Of a DNA stretch of 39,801 bases, positions 15,832 through 24,317 are shown in pieces (position 1 is the stretch's first letter; every line of letters starts with the position of its first letter). This DNA comes from Pedobacter sp. V48 (GTDB taxonomy: Bacteria > Bacteroidota > Bacteroidia > Sphingobacteriales > Sphingobacteriaceae). The translations under genes and the position numbers were made by a program. The DNA lies in assembly GCF_000523515.1 (NCBI RefSeq), contig NZ_AWRU01000034.1:110203-150003 (forward strand). Direction: 5' to 3'. The notes under the pieces are model-generated. The model made no database searches and was not told where the DNA came from. It was given only the letters and a program-made list of their open reading frames with translations.

Positions 15832-16467
15832 ATGTTTACACAACTCAGAAATATAGATACAGCCTTCAGGCACATTAAGCTATTCAGTTACCTGCTGATT
15901 ATCGCAAACGCATTCTGCATTTGCTTCGGAATTTATTACTGGTGCAGGCTGGTTGAGCAAAAGGATGAAAGGATTTACGTCCTGTATAACGGCAAGGTCT
16001 TGCAAGCCTTGTCTGCTGACCGCAAGAGCAATTTACCAGTACAGCTCCGTGATCATGTAAAGACTTTTCACCAGTACTTTTTTAATCTCAGTCCCGATGA
16101 TAAAGCGATTAAGGCTTCAGTTTCCAAATCGCTGCTGCTTGCTGACCTGTCGGCTAAAAAGCAATACGATAACCTGGTAGAAAGCGGCTACTACAACAAC
16201 CTGATCTCTGCCAGTATTTCCCAGGAAATCGAGGTAGACAGCACCATGCTGAATATTGATACTTATCCTTATACGTTTACCACGTACGCTACCCAGCGGC
16301 TGGTCCGGGCAAGCAGCACGGCTGTCCGTAAACTGGTGACCCGCGGACAGATCAGGGATTTGAAGACCCAGACCGATTATAACCCTCATGGATTTTTAAT
16401 CCAGCACTGGGAAATACTGGAAAACAAAGATATACCTAACACTTATGGGAATGTGGCTGTTCAATAG
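15832..16467 (+). CDS. traK: TraK conjugal transfer protein (VirB8-like)
   Basis: The 211-residue protein has a short cytoplasmic N-terminus (FTQLRNIDTAFRHIKLFSYL), one membrane helix (about 18-38) and a periplasmic domain containing RDHVKTFHQYFFNLSPDDKAIKASVSKSL and YYNNLISASISQEIEVDS. This is the Bacteroidetes TraK pattern, corresponding to VirB8. It should sit in the inner membrane and link the channel parts. Its end overlaps traL by 23 bases. Confidence 0.9.
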   Translation: MFTQLRNIDTAFRHIKLFSYLLIIANAFCICFGIYYWCRLVEQKDERIYVLYNGKVLQALSADRKSNLPVQLRDHVKTFHQYFFNLSPDDKAIKASVSKSLLLADLSAKKQYDNLVESGYYNNLISASISQEIEVDSTMLNIDTYPYTFTTYATQRLVRASSTAVRKLVTRGQIRDLKTQTDYNPHGFLIQHWEILENKDIPNTYGNVAVQ

Positions 16468-16666
16468 AAAACAAGGACAGGCCTTGACAACTGGATTCGC
16501 TGGTAAAGTAACCTACGCCTGGAATGTTTTCCATGCCCACGTTGCCACCTGGTTGAATGCCAAAACCCAAGATTACTCGCCGATCAGGTGGCTATTACTG
16601 CTGGGTTGCTTTTGCCTTTTGGCAGGCAGTACCTGCATTTATTTAATTGTCTCATCCATTTATTAA
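16445..16666 (+). CDS. traL: TraL-like small membrane protein
   Basis: The 73-residue product has a basic, amphipathic N-terminal half and one C-terminal membrane helix (RWLLLLGCFCLLAGSTCIYLIVSSIY). The position between traK and traM, the size, and the end in helix plus SSIY fit TraL of CTnDOT-type elements, but the sequence is too short and divergent for certainty. The start at 16445 overlaps traK by 23 bases; a second in-frame ATG at 16451 is equally possible. Confidence 0.6.
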   Translation: MGMWLFNRKQGQALTTGFAGKVTYAWNVFHAHVATWLNAKTQDYSPIRWLLLLGCFCLLAGSTCIYLIVSSIY

Positions 16667-16686
16667 CAATAAAAAATATAAAGCTT

Positions 16687-17769
16687 ATGAATACAACACA
16701 TGATCCCGCCTTTTTGAAGCGACGAAAATTTTTAATAATTCTGCCCCTTCTGATAATGCCGTTTTTAACGATGGCTTTCGCTGCCCTGGGTGGTGGCTCA
16801 AAGCCCGCTGCAGCTGAAGTCCAGGTTAGCAAAGGCATAAATACGGCTTTACCTGATGCCCAATTAAAAGACGACAAAAAAGAACCTGATAAAATGAGCC
16901 TCTATGACCAGGCGCAGAAATTGCTAAAGGACTCTGCTGAAAACAAAGCGGCCACACTAGCAGCCGCTAATCGCGCAGGCAATCTGGCTACCGGACAAGC
17001 GGACGCGACCGAGGCAGAGATTAATTCCAAATTGGCCCAGATCAATGCCCAGGTAAAAGCACCTGTCGTGGCGCCTGCCCGTTCATTAGAAATTTCAAAA
17101 TCTGAACCAGCCCCGGATCTTGCGCTCAATTCTGATGTAGCCAGGCTGGAAAGGCTGATGCAGAGTATGAAGGAACCCTCCGGGGAAGATCAGGAAATCC
17201 AGCAACTAGGATCATTGATGGATAAGATTCTGGCCATTCAGAATCCTGAATTGGTGAAATCGCCAGTTGCGAGTGATGAGGTGCCTGACAGTATATTCAG
17301 GGCAATCCCGGCGGCAGTTTCAGGACCGGTAAAAGTGAGACAAGGATCAGTAATAGAGCTCAGGTTGCTCGATTCGGCAACCGTCAGCGGGCAGTTTCTT
17401 CCGGCCGGCCATGCTGTTTTTGGAGTGGCCGATTTCAGTAACCAGCGGATTACCCTGGAGGTTGACAACATTCGTTTAGGGACATCTATTATCCCGGTAT
17501 CGCTTTCTACCTACGACCGGCGTGACGGGATGCGGGGGATCAATGCACCTGAAGCTTTGTTATCTGAGGCGGTAGGTGCCGGATCAGTAGATGCGATGAG
17601 TAGTATCGGATTAACGGGTTTTGACCAAAACCTGGGCACACAAATCGCTGGTGCCGGTCTGAGTGCAGCGAAGGGCTTGCTGTCTAAAAAGATCAAAAGG
17701 TTAAAGCAGAAGTTGGATACAGGATACCCGGTCCTGCTACGGGATAATAGCAGAAAATTAAAAAAGTAG
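16687..17769 (+). CDS. traM: TraM conjugal transfer protein (VirB10-like)
   Basis: The reading frame opens at 16588, but ATG 16687 is the natural start: it is followed by DPAFLKRRKFLIILPLLIMPFLTMAFAALGGG, the typical TraM inner-membrane anchor, and avoids overlap with traL. From there the protein has 360 residues. An Ala-rich coiled-coil region (about 65-130) leads to the conserved C-terminal domain (about 200-350: FRAIPAAVSGPVKVRQGSVIELRLLDSATVSGQFLPAGHAVFGVADF and YDRRDGMRGINAPEALLSEAVG). It is shorter than the roughly 400-450 residues usual for this family, mostly in the linker. It should span the periplasm. The partner TraN (VirB9-like) that normally follows is absent. Confidence 0.88.
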   Translation: MNTTHDPAFLKRRKFLIILPLLIMPFLTMAFAALGGGSKPAAAEVQVSKGINTALPDAQLKDDKKEPDKMSLYDQAQKLLKDSAENKAATLAAANRAGNLATGQADATEAEINSKLAQINAQVKAPVVAPARSLEISKSEPAPDLALNSDVARLERLMQSMKEPSGEDQEIQQLGSLMDKILAIQNPELVKSPVASDEVPDSIFRAIPAAVSGPVKVRQGSVIELRLLDSATVSGQFLPAGHAVFGVADFSNQRITLEVDNIRLGTSIIPVSLSTYDRRDGMRGINAPEALLSEAVGAGSVDAMSSIGLTGFDQNLGTQIAGAGLSAAKGLLSKKIKRLKQKLDTGYPVLLRDNSRKLKK

Positions 17770-17797
17770 TTTAATTATTCATTTAAATTTTAAGATT

Positions 17798-18556
17798 ATG
17801 AACGAGAACAATTTAGAGTTTTTAAAAAACAGCCTGGACCGTTTGGATTTCCCGGCAGAGGTGGGCAACAGATTGGCCAAAGAAGTGGAAACACAGAAGC
17901 CGGAGATTCAGTTGACCCATGAAGTCAACCGGAACAACGAGACGGTACAGTTTGACCTAAATTTCCGGAAGTCCAACACTTCGGATATGTATTTTTTTAA
18001 TGGATACCAGGCAACTTTGAAAACCGGCCATGACGCGCAGGATAAAACCCAGGAATTCAGGATGCGCAGCGGCAACAATGTCGGTGCGGATGAGGCATTC
18101 AATCTGGTAGCCGGGCGTGCAGTACAGAAGTCGATGGTAAACGGTGACGGGGATGCCTACCAGGCCTGGCTGAAGGTTGATTTCTCCCAAAAGGACAACT
18201 ATGGCAATCATAAGATGGATCAGTTTTCGGAGCGTTATGGTTATAACCTGGAAAAAGCCCTGGATAAGTTTCCAATTGCGGAGCTAGGCCGTCCTGAGGA
18301 AAGAAAAGATTTACTGGAGTCTCTAAAGGCCGGTAATTCTATCGCGGTCAGCTTTACCAAAGAGGGAAAGGAAGCGTTGCTGTTTGTGGAGGCTAACCCG
18401 CGCCTGCGCACGATCAACATTAAAGATGAAAAGGGCGTCTCAGTTCGCCGGGATCAGCTGGAGATAAAGGACAAAAGCCAGTCTGCTAAGATTGCAGAAA
18501 ATAAGGGGCAGGATCAAAGCCAGAAAGCAGGTAAAAAACAGGGCTTGTCTGTCTAG
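17798..18556 (+). CDS. ICE-associated cytoplasmic protein of unknown function
   Basis: The protein has 252 residues with no signal or membrane segment. Features seen are an N-terminal LEFLKNSLDRLDFPAEVGNRL, a beta-rich core with FDLNFRKSNTSDMYFFNGYQATL and ADEAFNLVAGRAVQKSMVNGDGDAYQAWLKVDF, then ERYGYNLEKALDKFPIAEL, and KEALLFVEANPRLRTINI before a Lys/Gln-rich disordered tail. Proteins with this MYFFN/GRAV/W-K-DF layout are common on Bacteroidetes mobile elements, sometimes within DUF3945-type proteins, but no function is known to me. It is placed directly after traM, where traN would be expected, yet it is cytoplasmic and unrelated to TraN. Confidence 0.7.
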   Translation: MNENNLEFLKNSLDRLDFPAEVGNRLAKEVETQKPEIQLTHEVNRNNETVQFDLNFRKSNTSDMYFFNGYQATLKTGHDAQDKTQEFRMRSGNNVGADEAFNLVAGRAVQKSMVNGDGDAYQAWLKVDFSQKDNYGNHKMDQFSERYGYNLEKALDKFPIAELGRPEERKDLLESLKAGNSIAVSFTKEGKEALLFVEANPRLRTINIKDEKGVSVRRDQLEIKDKSQSAKIAENKGQDQSQKAGKKQGLSV

Positions 18557-18621
18557 GGTGAGTTGTATATCTTAGGAGGCATTCAAAAAAGACGTTTCAA
18601 TTAAGAACAAACAGAAAGAAT

Positions 18622-18798
18622 ATGGAAAAATTTGAAAAAGTAAAAGAACTAATCGCCGACATTGAAAAAGATATGCCTAAATTTTATGATGCTGGTAATG
18701 GTGCTGCCGGCACCAGGATTCGTAAGGCGATGCAGGATCTAAAAGTGCTTGCCACTGATATCCGCAAAGAAGTTACCGAGAAAAAAAACAGCAAATAA
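18622..18798 (+). CDS. histone H1-like (Hc1-type) small DNA-binding protein
   Basis: A 58-residue ORF runs from ATG 18622 to TAA 18796-18798. The sequence has an N-terminal helix (EKFEKVKELIADIEKDMPKF), the Bacteroidetes H1-like signature NGAAGTRIRKAMQDLK, and a Lys-rich end (EVTEKKNSK). The family is thought to compact DNA. It lies 65 bases after the preceding ICE gene and is closed by a strong palindromic terminator, so it is the last gene of this transcription block. Whether it belongs to the element or to the host chromosome cannot be decided here. Confidence 0.8.
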   Translation: MEKFEKVKELIADIEKDMPKFYDAGNGAAGTRIRKAMQDLKVLATDIRKEVTEKKNSK

Positions 18799-18826
18799 CA
18801 ACTCATAATTGGGTGTTTTGAGAATT

Positions 18827-18855
18827 AAGCCCTGTCAAATTTGACAGGGCTTTTT
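18827..18855 (+). terminator. intrinsic terminator after the histone H1-like gene
   Basis: A perfect 26-base palindrome (18827-18852; arms AAGCCCTGTCAAA and TTTGACAGGGCTT) is followed by further T residues, giving GGGCTTTTTA. It marks the end of the tra block transcript. Confidence 0.9.
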
Positions 18856-19211
18856 AATGATTCAAGGCGGGATAGCATTAGGCGACATTGTTCCTTTCCC
18901 GTATATTTCGGGTAGGCTTTTAAGGCAAATATTATTATTGCCACTCATTCCAGTATGGTGATCACTATTTCGGGTGTCAACTTATCCCTGGAATAACGAT
19001 TGTCGTGGCCTGTTTGTAAGGAGGCGGAAAAACATGAAAGTGAATGGGGAACAGGCTAGTAACGGATGGAATATTTTCCTACTTCCGAAATCCTTTGAAT
19101 GTAGGGAAACTCTGATACTGCTCAGGGTGGAGGTTCTTCGATCCAAGTATTATTTCAATATGCGGCACCTCAAAAAATCAGGAATCTGGAAAGGATAAAT
19201 TCTCCTATTTT
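18856..19211. other. intergenic stretch between the ICE block and the sensor kinase gene
   Basis: No convincing gene. A 54-codon frame from ATG 19034 to TAA 19198 is preceded by AAGGAGG, but its product (MKVNGEQASNGWNIFLLPK...) resembles nothing I know and the region looks like decayed sequence. This would be the right edge of the mobile block; no direct repeat or integrase attachment core was recognised. Confidence 0.4.
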
Positions 19212-20528
19212 TTAAAATATTATCTTAAACTCCGTCCATTCTCCGCTGCTTTGCAGGGAAAATTCAAAATTATGGTTATAGAGAATTTCCCTGGTTAACA
19301 TCAGCCCTATTCCCTGACCGTTTTTTGTAGTGCTGAAAAACGGAGAAAAAAGTTTGCTGCTTACTTCCTTAGAAATTCCGGGTCCTGTATTACTGATGGA
19401 GATCGTCCGGGCAGAAGAGAAGGTTTGAACGCGTATGGTTCCGGAATGGTCAATCGCCTGTATGGCATTTTTGAGAATATTAATAAATACCTGTTCCAAT
19501 TGCTGGTAATCTGCAAAGATTTCAAATGCCGGAGCATCCAGCTCCCATTGCCAGTTCACTTCTTTTTTACCCGCTTCAGGTTCCATCAATAAAACCACCG
19601 AGCGCAGGAGTTCGACCAATTCAACATCATGCCGGATGGGCTCAGGAACCCGGATGACCCTGGCAAAATTCGACATGAGCTCGCTTAAACTACTGTTTCG
19701 GGTAATAGAAACATTCATGGCTGCCTGGTAATCTTCCCTGTCTTCTGCGTTGAGCTGATCTTTATAATTCAGGCAGCTGTTCAGTATCGAGTTAACTGCG
19801 CCAATCGAATTGTTCACTTCATGTGACATCATCTTTATCACCTTTTCATAGGCATTTTTTTCCCTGACGTAGATTTCCCGGCTGAGTTCCTCAATGGTAA
19901 TAAATGTCCGTGCATAGCCAAGGTCAGTGAAAGTCGACATGTGGCACTTATAGGATTTTAGACCGTCCAGATCGACAATCTTTGGCTGGTTAACTTCAAG
20001 GAGCGAAAGCTCATCTGCAAGTCTTCCGGTAATCTGGTCCAAGGATTTTCCAGAGATCGCATCTGCTGTCAACCCGATCATTTCAAGAGCCGCAGGGTTT
20101 ATCGAAGTGATATTTCCATTAAAATCAAAAATGATGATCCCCGAGGGAGATGCATCAATCAACTTCCCCAGAAAAGAGCTTTTTTCGGCTTGCAGCAACC
20201 GCTCATGTCTCAACTGATCTATCATCATATTGTATACGTAAACCAGCTCATCTGTTTCCGGATGGCCTATATTGTTCAGTTTAGCGCTGAAGTCCTTGTC
20301 TTTCAAAGTTTCTATGCCCGAGGAAATGATATCAAAAGTTTTGCTTATCGATCTGTATAGCCAGTAAGACAAAATCATTGAGATAAAGACCAAGGCCTCT
20401 GCGATCAAAAACATATCTCTATCTGAGCTATAAAGTACCGCAAGCAGATAGATAAATACTCCATGAATCAAAATTGCCGACAGCAGAACTTTAGTTTTGA
20501 GTTTCATACGGGATATTGTATTTTTCAA
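19212..20528 (-). CDS. membrane sensor histidine kinase with PAS domain (NtrY-like)
   Basis: The protein has 438 residues. Two membrane helices (about 13-34 and 39-60) are separated by only a few periplasmic residues, so it probably senses the membrane or cytoplasm. A HAMP-like linker precedes a PAS domain (about 113-220, LIDASPSGIIIFDFNGNITSINPAALEMIGL). The phospho-acceptor is H236 in MMSHEVNNSIGAV. The ATPase domain has the N-box QVFINILKNAIQAI (N354), ISISNTGPGI (376-385) and GQGIGLMLTREI. It overlaps the response-regulator gene by 38 bases and is the last gene of the exporter operon, so the sensor is made together with its presumed target. Confidence 0.92.
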   Translation of the reverse strand: MKNTISRMKLKTKVLLSAILIHGVFIYLLAVLYSSDRDMFLIAEALVFISMILSYWLYRSISKTFDIISSGIETLKDKDFSAKLNNIGHPETDELVYVYNMMIDQLRHERLLQAEKSSFLGKLIDASPSGIIIFDFNGNITSINPAALEMIGLTADAISGKSLDQITGRLADELSLLEVNQPKIVDLDGLKSYKCHMSTFTDLGYARTFITIEELSREIYVREKNAYEKVIKMMSHEVNNSIGAVNSILNSCLNYKDQLNAEDREDYQAAMNVSITRNSSLSELMSNFARVIRVPEPIRHDVELVELLRSVVLLMEPEAGKKEVNWQWELDAPAFEIFADYQQLEQVFINILKNAIQAIDHSGTIRVQTFSSARTISISNTGPGISKEVSSKLFSPFFSTTKNGQGIGLMLTREILYNHNFEFSLQSSGEWTEFKIIF

Positions 20529-21867
20529 GTTTGCGGTACAAGGTACCCCGGCTCATGCCCAATGCTTTGGCCACTCTGCTGATGTTATTCTGATGGAAAA
20601 TCATGGCGTTCCTGATCATGGAAAGTTCCATTTCGTCAACTGAGACCGTTCCTACGGCCGGAAGTGTCATGGCAACATTAGACAGTCGCTGATGTTCCAG
20701 GTGCTGTTCAAAATCTTTTATTCCCAGTATATCCCTTTCGCTGAGCAACACAGTACGTTCGATCAGGTTTTTCAGCTCCCGGATATTTCCGGGAAGTGGT
20801 AATGATTCCAGCCAGTTTAAAGTTTTTTTATCAATCCGCAGCCCCGGCCTGTTATAAATCTCTTTTAGGTTCTTAAGAAAGTAACCCGCAAGGACCGGGA
20901 TATCGGTTGCCCGTTCACGAAGCGGGGGAAGCCGGATGATGATCAGATTGATCCGATAGTACAGATCCTCCCGGAATTTATTGTCGGCAATCATTTCGCG
21001 CAGGTCCCGGTTGGTCGCACAAACTACCCGAAGGTCTACTGTCCGTGTCCGGCTATCGCCGAGCACCTCATATTTTCGGTCCTGCAAAACACGCAGCAGT
21101 TTTACCTGGCTGTTTAAATCCAGGTCGCCTATCTCATCCAGGAAGATCGTGCCTTTATCTGCCAGTTCAAAACGCCCCATCCTGTCGCTGCGCGCATCAG
21201 TAAATGCCCCTCGTTTATGTCCAAACATCTCACTTTCAAATAAACTGGAAGAAATCCCGCCAAGGTTTACCTTCACAAAAGACCTGTGTTTCCGAAGGCT
21301 GTTTTCGTGAATGGCCTCTGCAATCAGCTCCTTACCTGTACCACTTTCACCAATGATCAGCACGGAAACATCGGTACGGCTAACCCTGGCGATAGTTTGC
21401 AATACTTCTAAAAGCTGAGGATCTTCGCCTACGATATTCTCAAAGCCATATTTTTCATTAAGCTTTTTTCGTGTCAGCGCAGCAGGGCTTTCCTGATCAG
21501 CAGACAGATCCAGTGCGGTCCTAAGCGCAAGCATCAAATGGTCATTGTCCCAGGGCTTGTTGATAAAATCGGAGGCCCCGGCTTTCATGCCTTCAACCGC
21601 CAGCTTAATAGAGCCCCAGCCTGTCATTAAAATGACCGGCAATGAGGGGCTTAGCTTTTTGATTTGTTCAAGCATCACCAGACCATCCTCACCTGTGGTT
21701 TCCATAGAAAAATTCATGTCCAGCAGGACGGCATCTATGACTTTCTCCCTGAGGTGTTGCAATGCTTCTTCGGGATTGTTAGCTTTTATAGATTTAAACC
21801 CCTCCTGTTTCAAAAGAAGGCCCAGTGAAGCACATACAGCAATATCGTCATCAATAATCAGGATCAT
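20491..21867 (-). CDS. sigma-54-dependent response regulator (NtrC family)
   Basis: The 458-residue protein has the three usual domains. The receiver (1-120) has acidic pocket D6/D7/D8, phosphorylation site D50 and K104. The AAA+ domain (about 144-375) has Walker A GESGTGKE (173-180), GAFTDA (220-225) and Walker B IFLDEIGD. The Fis-type HTH (about 415-452) is NNISRVAKALGMSRGTLYRKLEKY. The loop that contacts sigma-54 reads GAFTDA instead of GAFTGA, a variant that I believe is not rare in Bacteroidetes. The likely target is the promoter in front of the HlyD gene, where a -24/-12 element and a palindrome are found. It starts 18 bases after the last permease gene. Confidence 0.94.
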   Translation of the reverse strand: MILIIDDDIAVCASLGLLLKQEGFKSIKANNPEEALQHLREKVIDAVLLDMNFSMETTGEDGLVMLEQIKKLSPSLPVILMTGWGSIKLAVEGMKAGASDFINKPWDNDHLMLALRTALDLSADQESPAALTRKKLNEKYGFENIVGEDPQLLEVLQTIARVSRTDVSVLIIGESGTGKELIAEAIHENSLRKHRSFVKVNLGGISSSLFESEMFGHKRGAFTDARSDRMGRFELADKGTIFLDEIGDLDLNSQVKLLRVLQDRKYEVLGDSRTRTVDLRVVCATNRDLREMIADNKFREDLYYRINLIIIRLPPLRERATDIPVLAGYFLKNLKEIYNRPGLRIDKKTLNWLESLPLPGNIRELKNLIERTVLLSERDILGIKDFEQHLEHQRLSNVAMTLPAVGTVSVDEMELSMIRNAMIFHQNNISRVAKALGMSRGTLYRKLEKYNIPYETQN

Positions 21868-21885
21868 ATCAGTTCATTAAAGGGT

Positions 21886-23052
21886 TTATTCTTCATGTAA
21901 TGCATCGGATGGGTTGAGCCGGGCCGCTTTTAAACTTGGATAAAATGCACAGCTCAGCATCAGCAGGTATAAAAACAGAGCGGAAAAAAGAATACTCAAA
22001 ATTCCATAGTATTCATTGGTATAGGGTTCGAAATATTGCATGATCAACATTTGAGCAGCAATCAATACGCCAGGCAAAATACCCAGTGTAGTCAGCACCA
22101 TGGATTCTCCAAGAAACTGCATCAATATCTGCGATGGACTGGCGCCCATGATTACCCGCAAGCCAACCTCGGCCTTACGTTTGGAAAGGTTATAGCTGAA
22201 CATCCCTGAAATTCCAAGAAATATGTTGACCAGCAAAAATATAAATACCACGAATGTTATGCTCAATTGAATATAGTCAATTTTGTGCGCGTACTTCTTG
22301 ACCAGCGTTAGTGATATGTTTTGTTTGATCTGGATTTCCGCAGCACCAACCGAAGTTACCGATTTCCTGACTTTATCTTCGAGCAACTGAAAATTTTCCG
22401 TATTTTCTGATTTCAGCAGATATTTGCCAGCCGCAGTTTGGAGCGGCATGAAAAATCCAGGAGTAAGATTAGCAGAGGTATTTTCTCTGATCGCTTCCGA
22501 AATGCCGACGATCAGCGCTTTTTTGCCCCCTATCAGGATCGTTTTGCCAAGCGGACTGTCATTCTTAAAATCCCGTTCCGCAAGGTCCCTGGTAACCACC
22601 ACTGGTATGGTATTTAATACATAGTCATTTGCAGTAAACCAACGCCCTTCAACTAAGCTGATGTCCATAACATCTTTATAGTGCTCATCCACTTCAAACT
22701 TCAGGGCCTTAATGATTTGTTTTTTGTAGGTGATCTTTTCCTCACTGCCCCATTGCTGGAAAGGAATGACCTGCGCCGCGCTGACCAATTCTACTTCCTT
22801 GATGGTCCGGAGCTTTTCCAGGATCAGATTATTGTATTCAGCTTTCTTGTCTTCTGGTACATTTTGAAAATCAGGTTCGACAAGCCAGACATCCTCATAA
22901 TTATATCCAAGTGGCTGGAAATAGTTGCTAAACTTTTTCATGTTGAGGCCCATGACCAGAAACAGGGCCATAAAGGCCACGAATAACTGAAGGAATAAGA
23001 AAAAGTAGGTTTTCTTCCGCTTCAGGATCATTTTAAACAAATGCAGGATCAT
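21886..23052 (-). CDS. ABC transporter permease, MacB/FtsX type (second subunit)
   Basis: The protein has 388 residues, with one membrane helix near the N-terminus (FFLFLQLFVAFMALFLVMGLNM), a large periplasmic domain (about 40-260) and three C-terminal helices with the FtsX signature LSKRKAEVGLRVIMGASPSQILMQFLGESM. The periplasmic part resembles MacB_PCD. The end DPSDALHEE-like motif (LNPSDALHEE) is typical. The start overlaps the other permease gene by four bases. The two permeases differ in sequence and probably form a heterodimer, unlike the MacB homodimer of E. coli. Confidence 0.9.
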   Translation of the reverse strand: MILHLFKMILKRKKTYFFLFLQLFVAFMALFLVMGLNMKKFSNYFQPLGYNYEDVWLVEPDFQNVPEDKKAEYNNLILEKLRTIKEVELVSAAQVIPFQQWGSEEKITYKKQIIKALKFEVDEHYKDVMDISLVEGRWFTANDYVLNTIPVVVTRDLAERDFKNDSPLGKTILIGGKKALIVGISEAIRENTSANLTPGFFMPLQTAAGKYLLKSENTENFQLLEDKVRKSVTSVGAAEIQIKQNISLTLVKKYAHKIDYIQLSITFVVFIFLLVNIFLGISGMFSYNLSKRKAEVGLRVIMGASPSQILMQFLGESMVLTTLGILPGVLIAAQMLIMQYFEPYTNEYYGILSILFSALFLYLLMLSCAFYPSLKAARLNPSDALHEE

Positions 23053-24296
23053 AAGTTATTTCCTCCTTTCAGTGCATAAATAACGTTCATGCGGGACATT
23101 TTCCAGGCTGGATAAACGCCGGAGATCAACCCCAGCAGCAGACAACTGAAAAGGCAGAAGCCAAACACCCGCCAGCTGATGATGAAACTGTCTGTTTCCA
23201 TTTTGAAAAGCGGATCAAAAGTATTGATAAAATGTACCAGCAATTGCGAAGCATAAACAGACAAGCCAAGACCGATCATCCCGCCAATCAGGGTGATGAT
23301 GATATTTTCAATGACCAGCTGCCCTACCAGGTCGCCCGAGGTTGCCCCGAAAGACTTCCGTACCCCGATCTCCTCTGCCCGCTCCCCGATACGGGTCACG
23401 TTAAGGTTAATCAGACTGATTGCGGGAATAAGCATGAAAAGCGTCAGGATGATAAAAACTATCATTGCCGTTTTTCCATATTGCGGTTCAGCATCATCGG
23501 CCGAGGTGCTTTTTGAAAATTGCTCCAAAGCTGTAAAGGCATGCGCTTTTACAGAATCTGCTTCTGAAAAAGTATATTTCCTCAGGTTGTTTCGCAGCTC
23601 AGCACGTACTTTTCGCAGATCGGTTGTTTTGGCCAAAAGCAGCGCACTGTAAGAACCTTCAATTGCTTTATTCTTACGTTGAATATTGGCATCCGTAGTG
23701 TAGGGTACATAAACATCTGCATAAACCCTGCTGAACGGTGTAGCAGATTTGACCACACCGATTACTTTATAAGATAAACCCATTATAGCGATGTCCTTAC
23801 CCAGGGCTTCCTTTTCATTAAAGAAATAAGACTTTGTTTTTTCATTGATTACAGCCACTCTTGTGCCTTTTTTAACTTCCTCAGAACGAAAAGGCTTCCC
23901 TTCGGTAAATTCAAAGTCGGTGATCTTCCAAAAATTGCCGTCGGTAAAAGTCAGCATGTGTCCGGCAGTTTTTCCGTTAAGAGTCGAAATGAACCCGGTG
24001 CCAGAAAAATAGGAAATAGCTTCTGTACTCTCCAGATTGCCTATGTTCTTTTGCAGGAAATTGATGCTGGGTCCTGCATTGTTCTTTTTACCATCCTTAT
24101 AAATGGAGAGCTTGTCCAGTATCAGGGTCCGGTCCCGGTTAACCTCCGGCTTGTTTGCACTGACGATCTGATCGATAAACGAGGCGAATATCACAATGAT
24201 CATGATGGTAAGGCTTATGCCTATCAGCGTGAGTGCAGTATAATACTTCTTGCGGAGCATTATTTTAAATGTGAGTTTGATATAATTCTTGAGCAT
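23049..24296 (-). CDS. ABC transporter permease, MacB/FtsX type (first subunit)
   Basis: The protein has 415 residues. It opens LKNYIKLTFKIMLRKKYYTALTLIGISLTIMIIVIF, a first membrane helix, followed by a periplasmic MacB_PCD-like domain (about 45-270) and three C-terminal helices. The FtsX signature is RAEEIGVRKSFGATSGDLVGQLVIENI, and the end PAWKMSRMNVIYALKGG is characteristic. MacB-type permeases do not move substrate through the membrane but transmit ATPase-driven movement to push periplasmic substrates through a TolC duct. It lies 21 bases after the ATPase gene and overlaps the next permease by four bases. Confidence 0.9.
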   Translation of the reverse strand: MLKNYIKLTFKIMLRKKYYTALTLIGISLTIMIIVIFASFIDQIVSANKPEVNRDRTLILDKLSIYKDGKKNNAGPSINFLQKNIGNLESTEAISYFSGTGFISTLNGKTAGHMLTFTDGNFWKITDFEFTEGKPFRSEEVKKGTRVAVINEKTKSYFFNEKEALGKDIAIMGLSYKVIGVVKSATPFSRVYADVYVPYTTDANIQRKNKAIEGSYSALLLAKTTDLRKVRAELRNNLRKYTFSEADSVKAHAFTALEQFSKSTSADDAEPQYGKTAMIVFIILTLFMLIPAISLINLNVTRIGERAEEIGVRKSFGATSGDLVGQLVIENIIITLIGGMIGLGLSVYASQLLVHFINTFDPLFKMETDSFIISWRVFGFCLFSCLLLGLISGVYPAWKMSRMNVIYALKGGNNL

Positions 24297-24317
24297 GATA
24301 ATGAGTTTAAACCGGGG

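Noticed and set aside
16588..16686. Upstream extension of traM
   Set aside because: Overlaps traL and lacks family similarity; ATG 16687 is followed at once by the conserved anchor.
18974..19198. 74-codon frame from a GTG
   Set aside because: No recognisable motif and a weak start; the shorter frame from ATG 19034 has an AAGGAGG but is also unlike any family. Described only as part of the intergenic stretch.
20981..21310. 109-codon plus-strand frame opposite the response regulator
   Set aside because: Lies wholly antisense to a well-supported AAA+ domain; composition is that of a reverse frame of the regulator.
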